Assembly: GCA_030867875.1 (NCBI GenBank)
Contig: JAOWCC010001634.1
Coordinates: forward strand, 55,775,352 to 55,839,351
Length of the DNA: 64,000 nucleotides
Direction of reading: 5' to 3'
DNA from: Actinernus sp. WN-2022
Lineage: Eukaryota > Cnidaria > Anthozoa > Actiniaria > Actinernidae
In this document: positions 44,501 through 52,866 of the stretch, piece after piece
Numbering within the stretch: the first letter of the stretch is position 1
Layout of the letters: the number at the start of each line of letters is the position of its first letter
Program-made: the position numbers and the translations under genes
Notes under the pieces: model-generated
What the model was told of the DNA's origin: nothing
Seen by the model: only the letters and a program-made list of their open reading frames with translations
Database searches by the model: none

Positions 44501-44667
44501 ATGTAAAAAGGCACTTAACTCTAGGGGAATTAATCAATCCTACTGAATGCTTGTTAGAAGCTGTTGAATTTTATCTTACTCATAATAATTCGCAGTTTGG
44601 AGATAGGAATTTCAGGCAAGCGCATGGCACTGCTATAAAAAACGCCTGTAGTTACGCATACCCGGCC
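44501..44667 (+). mobile_element. Penelope-like RT fragment
   Basis: The frame carries ECLLEAVEFYLTHNNSQFG and NFRQAHGTAIKNACSYA, matching the conserved block of Penelope-like reverse transcriptases that reads YLTHNNS...QTHGTAMG...SYAD. It follows the TATG tail of LINE D directly. The endonuclease end lies at 46140, after a MITE cluster. Confidence 0.68.
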
Positions 44668-44885
44668 ATTTGGGTCATTAATAATTCATTTTCTCAAATT
44701 CTCATACAAACCTTCTAAAAACCTAACCCTGGAATAAAAAAAAAACTAACCATTTTCGACTCCAAATCATTCATAGAACGACCCTACATACACCTGCACT
44801 ATAATGGAGAATTTAGTATAGTTTAGCACAGTTTTCAAGTGATCTTTTGAAGTGGCCCGGTATTCTATAGTTTAGCCTCAACGGA
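44668..44885 (+). repeat. Dispersed repeat, first copy
   Basis: Shares TCATTTTCTCAAAT, ACAAACCTTCTAAAAACC and TTTTCAAGTGATC-type blocks in the same order with the minus strand of 61690-61871. Non-coding. Confidence 0.65.
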
Positions 44886-44931
44886 ATGAATCTTTAGAAA
44901 TAGGAAACGCGAATATATACAATATCTAGTA

Positions 44932-45799
44932 GAATCGCATAGCCAAAGCTGAATCGCACGGTGCATTTGCGAAATCAGACGCTGATTGGCTGAGACGGAG
45001 TGGTGATTTAGAGTGGAATCACCACTGTAGACTACGCGCGCTATTTATAACTTAGCAAAATATCAACAAAAGTACTAAATCTTCAAGTAATTCATCGGAC
45101 TATGCGATTCAAGGAAAATCACATGCCTGACTCGTCGAAGCGACTCAGGCGATATCGGTTTTCTCGTGCAATTTAACGTGGAATTACCTCGTCAGGCATG
45201 TGATTTTCCTATAGAATTATATTCATTTTGAAATCATTGGTGTTTCCTGCAATTTGATTGGTTAAAAGCAGCAGTGATTTCAGCCTAAATTGCATCATTT
45301 TGTGTCTGTTATTGCATCCTTTTGCTGAACCAATCAAAAAGCAGAATTTAAGAAGCCATTTCACAGCGTAAGGATTGCGTGATCGCTCGCGCACGATTTT
45401 AATTGCCTTCTTCAAAGCTCTACCCTGCTTTTGACTTTTCTAGTTTGTTGTTGTAAAAAAAATACGAACGTTTATCGTTTATTAAGATTTCAAAATGAAT
45501 ATAATTAAGTGATAATAGAACTGAGTGGAGTGCAATTTTGGTCTGAAATCATACTCTTGATTACAAATTGCACTCCCGCTTCGCGGTCGTGCAATTTTGT
45601 AATCACTCGTATGATTTCAGACCAAATCGCACTCCACTCAGTTCTATTACCATTATGAATCGCATAGCCAAAGCTGAATCGCACGGTGCATTTGCGAAAT
45701 CAGACGCTGATTGGCTGAGACGGAGTGGTGATTCAGAGTGGAATCACCACTGTAGACTACGCGCGCTATTTATAACTAAGCAAAATATCAATAAAAGTA
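44932..45799. repeat. MITE nest between two direct copies of a 146-bp block
   Basis: 44932-45077 and 45657-45799 are near-identical direct copies (GAATCGCATAGCCAAAGC to CAAAAGTAC). Between them are a hairpin with GGAAAATCACATGCCTGAC arms (45114-45132, 45193-45211), a TIR element 45213-45508 (ends TAGAATTATATTCATTTTG) and a palindrome 45512-45649 with about 60-bp arms (AGAACTGAGTGGAGTGCAAT). At 45840-45900 AACGTGGAATT repeats. Confidence 0.75.
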
Positions 45800-46139
45800 C
45801 GATTCAAGGAAAATCACATGCCTGACGAGGTAATTCCACGTTAAATTGCACGTGAAAACCGAGTGGAATTTAACGTGGAATTAAACGTGGAATTTAACGT
45901 GGAATTCCTATAGAACCAAGTAGTTTCGGAGAAGTTTAATAGATAGGAATACGCTGATTAAGACAAAGTCCAAACAGGAAAAGTGTAAGGTGCCCCCACA
46001 CCCGCCTGATTGTTCATTTCAACCCCAATTTTCCGGAAATTGGAAAATTCTCCGGGATAATTTGTGCTTCATTCCTCGCCTCTCTTGAGGGAAATTTTCC
46101 CGGACAGAAACATAATTTCGGCTTTTAGAAGGTCTAAAA

Positions 46140-47100
46140 ATCTTACTCGCCGCGCCTTCTAAGTTTAAGGCTGATCGGTCAGCCCCTCTAATCAACAACC
46201 AAGAGGGGTCACCTAACAGCTGCTTCAAGTGTAACAAGCGGTGTGATCTTTGCCAGAATTATTTTGTGGAATCAGACCATTTCGCTAGTTTCGCTCTCAG
46301 TGGCATCAAACAACACCTTTCTTGTGCTCCTAAGAATGTTGTTTATTTAGCCTCTTGTCCAGTAACAAGTGTAAGCTACAGTTTAGTTTGAGTTTCTTTT
46401 TTTTACACCATGATTTACAAATTTATACAATATAATATTAAATAAGACTATAAAGTACACACACACTACAGTAAGAAAAAGATACCCCACACTCAACATT
46501 AATCATTGGTCTAGGCTACAGTATGTAGGCTCTTCTTCTAAGGAGTTCATGGTTAGATTCCACAACCACAAATCTTCTATGAAGACCAATAAGACGACGT
46601 GTGAAGTAGCCACTCATTACAATAAGGCGCCACATTCGATGGCACTAGTTTGCACAGACCGTAGCAAGACCAATGATATTTTTAATAATAGGGAGGCATA
46701 CATGGTTGCACAACTATTTACATATCAGCCCTCCATTAACAAAAGGCAGGAGTTTAAATCTAAAACCGCATCCAGTATAATAGCTAAATTTAGCAGGCCG
46801 TTAGTATACCGCACCCCAGTTCGTGCGTTTTCCGGTCTACAATTTCATTTACCTTGTAATTATAATATAGACATTCTTATCATTATTACCACTGAGTCGC
46901 CGCTGTATTCTTAATTAATTTTACTGAGTGAGATAACAATACCTTTCCTGTAAAACTATTTTGTTATTTTGAGGACTTTGGTATTCACACATAAGAGTAC
47001 CTTATAACTTGGCATGTATTTTTAAGCTTTGTATCGTTTTTGACTGATGAAGGCCGAAGGCCGAAACGTTTTAGTATTTTTTTATTAACAGTCCTGAGTT
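46140..47100 (+). mobile_element. Penelope-like linker, zinc motif and GIY-YIG endonuclease remnant
   Basis: Frame 46130-46370: SPNSCFKCNKRCDLCQNY (cysteine-rich linker), then SGIKQHLSCAPKNVVYLASC. After about 130 bp of unrelated sequence the frame resumes with LQYVGSSSKEFMVRFHNHKSSM and CEVATHYN, the GIY-YIG core and following basic helix of Penelope-like endonucleases. The open frame 46549-46914 begins inside this domain. The 3' flank contains a hammerhead-like motif at 47044-47067. The insert between YLASC and LQYVG may be an intron or a small insertion. Confidence 0.75.
47040..47072 (+). ncRNA. Hammerhead-ribozyme-like core in the Penelope 3' flank
   Basis: CTGATGA (47044-47050), a bulged A, a 4-bp GGCC/GGCC stem with GAA loop (47052-47062), then GAAAC (47063-47067) and a possible GTA cleavage triplet about 7 bases on. 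This is the conserved core of a type I hammerhead with minimal stem III, a motif known from Penelope-like elements. Stem I is not convincing, and the bulged A departs from the consensus, so it may be an inactive relic. Confidence 0.4.
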
Positions 47101-47394
47101 GCTCTTGTTCACATTTCTATTCAATTTTATAACTACTACTGTGGACAAGAACTGGGAATCAATTTCTATTGATCCTCTTGGCTGGACTAGCCGTTGGCTG
47201 AAGACATTTGGACATTATATACATACTTTATATCAATTATTAAATTCCTTTCACCCCCACTTTTTTGACACTGAAAAGCATTTGGTATGTGGTTTAATTT
47301 GAGGATGGTTGGGAATGTAGTTACTGCGTGATGAGCTTTCCTTGATTTGATTTCATTTATTGTTTTGCCAGTCGAAGATGAACGGAGAACCTCA

Positions 47395-47628
47395 ACAGGC
47401 TTAAAGCCCCTCCTATGGAGGTCTCAGAGGGCCTACGATTTTTCGTCCTTATCTGAGAAGACGTGAAGGTCTAACCATTTGTAGTTCGATTACTAAGGCA
47501 GCCGACCGTCTACTCAGTTATTTTAAGACCCCGAGTGTTGGTCCGGCCGGGGTTTGAACATGCATGCGACCTCCCGCACGACAGACCGGAGCTTAAGTGG
47601 TTAAGACCACTGAGCTAACCGGGAGGTT
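47395..47628 (-). mobile_element. tRNA-derived SINE
   Basis: On the minus strand CCTCCCGGTTAGCTCAGTGG holds a pol III A box (TAGCTCAGTGG, 47608-47618), and GTTCAAACC (47551-47559) is the B box, 48 bases downstream. The tRNA-like head is followed by about 150 bases of unrelated body with CTTCACGTCTTCTCAG-type sequence. It resembles the conserved SINE heads of invertebrates. It is not a functional tRNA: the B box lacks the usual TTCGA and no full cloverleaf forms. Confidence 0.72.
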
Positions 47629-47685
47629 AGTAAATCCATATTTCCCGACCAGTTTACTCAGACTCGACGTTTAATACCAAACTAA

Positions 47686-48550
47686 CCTGAGTATCAGGCT
47701 CTCAAGAAGAGAAGACGGGGTAGAGAAAAGGAAAGAGAGCCTGACACAGGCCTGCCGCCTCCCAAGCATACGTCATCGAGCCATTACTTTTTAACCAATG
47801 AAAATTATTTCCGGTTTTCGGAGATTAACATAACTGTCATCACGAGTTTTGAAGTGTTGGCCGGGATTTTCGTCTCTGTAAAGACAATTTTGGACTTTAA
47901 TATGGTATTATATTTCATCTGTTTTGTGCTACGACTAACACAGAGTTCTGTTGTTCCTTCAAGGATAATAAGCCTATAATTCTCTCGAAGGTTTTGAGTT
48001 AAGTTTATGTTGCCGTGGGAATTGTTTTGTCAAAGCCGAATGTGAAAAAGTTCCCTCGCTGCAAGCCGAACCTTCTTCAACTTGCCGTATTTTTATCAGC
48101 TTCAGTGGACTGACCTGACTGACGGCTAGAATGACGTACGGTGACGATCTTTGCTTCTCTTGTTGTTCGGTTTCGGCCAGAACTGTGAGAAGATCGGAAT
48201 AAAATTGGCCCGCCGACAACACTCCGCAGGACGTCCAGTTTCTACCCAGAAACATGCCTTCGAGACATTTTTTGTGCAGGCTTAAGAATAATATTTGGTA
48301 AGAACTGTTAAGCGGATTCCAATGCTTTTATGAAATCCATTTAAATCGTCAGTAAAAGAGAGATTTCAGTTCGCTAGTGCAGTGTTCACGGCCGTGAAGC
48401 TCGCGTTCGGTTTTGAGTGTTTTTTTTAAGCCAATCAGCGCAATATCCAGATTCTGGATGTTGAACACGAGCCAGTGTCATGCCCTCTTTTCTTTCTTTC
48501 CCTCCTCCCCCCCCCCCCCCCCCCAAAAAAAAATGGCCTGATACTCAGGT
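47686..48550. mobile_element. 865-bp TIR element, CCTGAGTATCAGGC termini
   Basis: It begins CCTGAGTATCAGGCTCTC and ends GGCCTGATACTCAGG. The right subterminal part has a run of 17 or more C followed by A. A second AGAGCCTGA-type motif lies 50 bp inside the left end, as in the deleted member at 8326. The 93-residue minus frame at 47974-48255 has no domain. No clear target duplication. Confidence 0.65.
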
Positions 48551-48865
48551 TTATAACAAACAAAAAAGGAACAATGAAGCGGGTGAACATGCGCAGTAAT
48601 ATGAGTTCCGTTCATGCGACTTTCTGTAATCCTAAATTGTTCTCTTATTATTTGGTGATATTTTTTTTTAAGTCTCGAACAAGTCTCCATACCAATGTGA
48701 CCGTAGTAGTAGTAGTATAACTTTATTTAAGCACGCTAGCCCTGTCAACAGCAGCTGATTTACACAAAGGGCGTGACAGAAATATAAAATTTACAAAATA
48801 TTAAAACATATTATGAATATAGATAAAAATAAATGTTTGAATATTACGTAATAATGATTAAATAT

Positions 48866-49700
48866 TTATAGTTGGTATTTGTGAGCGGCAATTTTAGTAT
48901 TGAAAGAAGGGAATGGGTTGGAGTCCCTAATTTCGTTATGGAGCAAGTTCCATATTTTAGCCCCACTGTACGGGAAACTCTTTTTCATACTTTCGGTTTT
49001 GGGTAAAGGTAACTGCAGTGAGGAATTGGAGCCCCTAAGATTGTATTCAGTGACCTCAGATTTCTGTTTAAAAAGATCCATAAGGCAAATTGGGGCTTGA
49101 CCATTTATGACTTTGTACATTTGTTTCGCCTTATTTTTAGCCCTTTGAGTTTCAAGTATTTCCCACCCTAGAGCATCTAATGCTTCAAGGTGGGAGCATC
49201 GTTTCTCAAATTCAATATTATCCGAGCAGATCTATTCTGTAATATTTGCAAACGTTTGGAGTGTCCGTGACCTAGGGTGTCCCATACCTCACTACAGGAA
49301 TTGAAATGGGGGTTAATAAGGGCATTGTAAATATCAACAAGGGATCTCTATCTACAAAGTCCCTCACTCTGCGTAGAGCTCCTATTCCTGAGGACACTTT
49401 TTTAGCAATTTGACCAACATGTCTGTCCCAGGCCAAATATTGATCAATCTCAACACCTAATACCCTGCTATTGAAGACCTGTTCAATTTGGATCTGTTCA
49501 ATTTCAATCTTTCGCTGTTTGACAAGATTTCTAAGTTTAAAGTGTGATGCAATCAGCAGAAATTCAGTTTTCGCTACGTTGAGACTCAATTTGTTTGCCA
49601 GGAGCCACCCCTTTACATAGTTAAGGTCACTTTTCATGGCCATCTCAAGTTCCTCTAACGATCCCCCCGAAACGGTTAAATTCGTGTCATCAGCAAACAT
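48866..49700 (-). pseudogene. LINE E ORF2: RT motif C and C-terminal domain
   Basis: 49272-49700 has MFADDTNLTV, LSLNVAKTEFLL and WDRHVGQIAKKVSSGIGALRR. A frameshift at about 49300-49340 leads to the end frame 48866-49120 with YNLRGSNSSLQLPLPKTE and YSGAKIWNLL. The C-terminal domain matches LINE F. Confidence 0.88.
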
Positions 49701-49829
49701 ACGAGATGTTGAATACTTTAGACATTCCGGTAGATCGTTAATATATAAGAGGAAGAAGAGAGGGCCAAGGATAGACCCGTGAGGGATTCCACAAGTTATA
49801 CGGCTTTCGGAGGATACCGAGTCATTTAG

Positions 49830-51329
49830 CTAGCATATTTGTTTACGATCAGTTAAATATGATTCTAACAGATTTAAGGCATTTTCAGTTATTTCAAGGA
49901 TTTCCAATTTACGTAAGAGTATTTTATGATTTACTGTATCGAATGCCTTTTTTAGGTCTAAAAATACGACCAAGTTAAACATTTTACGATCCATATTAAC
50001 ATACCAGCTGTTAGTACAGTCAAGAAGAGCTGAAACAGTTGAGTGTAGCTTCCGAAAGCCAAATTGGTGATTAGAAATTAGTTTATTGCTAGAAAGGTAC
50101 TCGTAAAGCTGGTCATAGATAATTCTTTCCATGATCTTGCTGATAACCGGCAGGATAGAGATCGGTCTGTAATTATCTGGCAAGTTACGAGCACCTTTTT
50201 TATATTGAGGTATGACTCTGGCTATTTTCCAATCAGAAGGAAAACAACCAGTAGATATTGCATAATTAAATACAAAAGTAAGCGACGGGGAAATTACTGA
50301 ACCCGCAGCTTTCAATATTTTTCCAGATATTTTATCAACACCTTTGGCTTTAGATTTGGATAGGCCACTTAAGAGCTTTAAAACCTTCTCGTTACTGACA
50401 GTTTTAAAATTCGAAAACTTGGACTTAGAAGGCTTAACAAAACTTTCAAAGTTGACGTTGGAATCGGTCATGGTCTGCGCAAGACTAGGACCAATATTGG
50501 AAAAATATTTGTTGAAACCCTCAGCTATCTCCTCCCGCGACTTAATGTTAACGCCATTGAATTTTAGCTCATTAACGACGGTTTGGCTTGAAGAGCGACC
50601 GAGTAAGTTGTTGATTGTTTTCCAAGCTTGTTTCGGATTATGCTGTTGCGAAGCTATTGTATTACGATAGTAATTAGCCTTTGCTATTTTTAGCGCTATC
50701 TTAACCTTATTCCTGGCTGATTTGTAATCATTCCAATCAATATTTTGTTTTGATATAATTGCTTTGCGCTTGTATCTGTCTCTTGTGTGAATCAATTCCT
50801 GTATGTCTTTAGTCAACCACGGAATATTGAAGGACCTTGGTCTTTTGTGTTGTATTGGAGCATGCTTGTCCAAGACTTCCAGGAATAATGTTTTCCAAGA
50901 GAACCACATCGAGTCCACCTCTTTTTCGTGGACAATTTCCTCCCAGGGTTGATTAGAAAGGTCTTCAATAAATCGTTGTTGACTAAACTTTTTCATGTTT
51001 CTAACTTCGATTAATGTAGCTTTAGCATGAGATTTCGTTACTGGATTTATCTTTCTGACTCCAAAAATTAAACTGTGGTCACTCATTCCAGTGTGGATGA
51101 CACCTGATAAGGCAATCTTTTCAGGTGACGTTGTTACGTAATGATCAATTAGGGTTCTCGATGAGCTAGTTATCCTAGTGGCCTCTGTTATTAATTGAGT
51201 CAGCTGATAAGTCTCGTAAAGTGTTTTGGGCGATTTGGTTGATTGGTTAGGTGTGTGCTTCAACAAATCACAATTTAGATCCCCAAGGAGATGGCATTCT
51301 TTGTTTTCGTCATCAACTGCCTTTGTCAT
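49830..51329 (-). pseudogene. LINE E ORF2: endonuclease end, linker and RT
   Basis: 499 residues: HLLGDLNCD, MSDHSLIFG (endonuclease end), KHAPIQ and PWLTKDI (linker), SDWKIARVIPQYKKG, NYRPISILP, FGFRKLHST, FLDLKKAFDTVNHK. It stops at an in-frame TAG (about 49828), after which the same frame continues with RITCGIPHGSILGP and reaches MFADDTN at 49700. The single nonsense change is the only break between motifs A and C. Confidence 0.9.
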
Positions 51330-51332
51330 ATT

Positions 51333-51781
51333 TTATGCAACATTTATGCAACCCCGTAACTAAAGAGTTGTTCGAGACTTGTTGCTGGAGAGTTCCCGCA
51401 AAGAATAAAATAAAGAAGTATCTGATAAGTGTCTACTGAAGCATCGGAACGCATGTCTTAATGGCGACTTAATAGTGGTTAGCCAATGAAATGCATTACA
51501 AATGACAACAGCTTTAAACACTTTTCCGGTGAATCTCGTGTTTAATACTTTAAACTGTAAACTGCATGGCAACTTTACGCGCATAAAACTACGTCGACCA
51601 GTTGAAGGCAAAATACTGAATGTCACAGCCCGCCAGAGGATATGTTGCGGACTCTTTTGGAGACAGCCTAGATACCGAGAATAAGCCAAATAAGCCTCTG
51701 GCTTCAGCTATATAAAAATGTAACAGTGCCTATTTTTCTGAGTAATGTATGTAATTACTTTAAATAATGCCAGCGCCGGTG
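51333..51781. other. No recognised feature
   Basis: Spacer between LINE E and the 11-bp minisatellite. A 109-codon minus frame has no domain. Confidence 0.4.
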
Positions 51782-52043
51782 CAACTAGTCAGCAACTAGT
51801 CGGTAACTAGTCGGTAACTAGTCGGTAACTAGTCGGTAACTAGTCGGTAACTAGTCGGTAACTAGTCGGTAACTAGTCGGTAACTAGTCGGTAACTAGTC
51901 GGTAACTAGTCGGTAACTAGTCGGTAACTAGTCGGTAACTAGTCGGTAACTAGTCGGTAACTAGTCGGTAACTAGTCAGTAACTAGTCGGTAACTAGTCG
52001 GTAACTAGTCAGTAACTAGTCAGTAACTAGTCAGTAACTAGTC
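51782..52043. repeat. 11-bp minisatellite, left part (about 24 copies)
   Basis: Unit AACTAGTCGGT, changing to AACTAGTCAGT near the LINE boundary. Same array as 55974-56541, split by LINE F. Confidence 0.95.
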
Positions 52044-52104
52044 AAAACAACAACTAACGAGGGTCGAAGAAGAAAGAGATTCTTACAGACTGGCAATTCA
52101 ACTA

Positions 52105-52866
52105 ATGTCTAAGGAATTGAATGGCTTGAGCAATCAACAGATACGTTCCGAAAATTCCACCGTGGGTCCGGCTGAAAGCGAAGCAGTAATTTCACATCAA
52201 CCCGCTCCGGACGCTCGAAACGAAAGTCAAACATGGCAGACTGTCAAAAACAAGAAGAATAAAGGCCAACAGGCGAAGAAGAGGAAAAAGAGTCGTGAAC
52301 GAACTAGCACCAATGAATCAAGGCCAGTTAGTCAGCCAGGCACGCAGCCCAATGCCAGAGATCAACGGAGGACTGTTGTCATACTTGGTGATTCAATGGT
52401 TTCCAAGCTCGATAATTGGCGGATGTCGAACGCTGATGTCAAAGTAACAGTTCGAGACTTTCCTGGATCAACGACAGACGACATGAGAGATTATATGAAG
52501 CCTACAATAAGGGAAGTACCACATGATATTATATTACACGTAGGTACTAATAACTTACGTTCTGAAACGCCAAAACAAGTGGCGGATAAGATCGTTGATT
52601 TGTGCTCTAACATTGAACAAAATCTACCGGATTGTCATATTGCATTGTCTGAAATAATCTGTAGATCTGACAGCAAAGAGCTTAACTCTAAGGCTAAAAT
52701 AGTTAACCATATACTACGATCATTCTGTAAATCTCGTGACTGGACAGTTATTTCTCACGCTAGTAATATAGATGAGAGTTGCTTAAATTCCAGAGGCCTA
52801 CATCTCAATGGCAAAGGGCTATCTCAGTTGGCTGTAAATATGAATACGTATATTAGGTCCATTTGA
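52105..52866 (+). CDS. LINE F ORF1: SGNH/GDSL esterase-like protein
   Basis: 253 residues. The first about 90 are polar and basic (KNKGQQAKKRKKSRERT), suited to RNA binding. Then comes an SGNH hydrolase fold: VVILGDSM (block I, catalytic serine), LHVGTNNL (block III, GxN) and NSRGLHLNGKG (block V, histidine). Esterase ORF1 proteins are known in CR1 and zebrafish L2 elements; their role is unclear but may involve membranes or RNP traffic. The frame is open upstream to the minisatellite without another ATG. The TGA stop is in the same frame as ORF2. Confidence 0.88.
   Translation: MSKELNGLSNQQIRSENSTVGPAESEAVISHQPAPDARNESQTWQTVKNKKNKGQQAKKRKKSRERTSTNESRPVSQPGTQPNARDQRRTVVILGDSMVSKLDNWRMSNADVKVTVRDFPGSTTDDMRDYMKPTIREVPHDIILHVGTNNLRSETPKQVADKIVDLCSNIEQNLPDCHIALSEIICRSDSKELNSKAKIVNHILRSFCKSRDWTVISHASNIDESCLNSRGLHLNGKGLSQLAVNMNTYIRSI

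Larger units (their letters stand above)
48703..51332 (-). mobile_element. LINE E: 5'-truncated CR1/L2-group element
   Basis: It starts inside the endonuclease (GDLNCDLL) and ends with a (TAC)n tail at 48703-48717. The coding part is 499 + 142 + 84 residues, split by one in-frame stop and one frameshift, so it is relatively young. Confidence 0.9.

Noticed and set aside
46549..46914. Stand-alone host gene of 121 residues
   Set aside because: The start lies inside a GIY-YIG domain and upstream frames carry the rest of a Penelope endonuclease.
47551..47628. Functional tRNA gene
   Set aside because: A and B boxes are present but the cloverleaf, the TTCGA of the T arm and the acceptor pairing are not; it is a SINE head.
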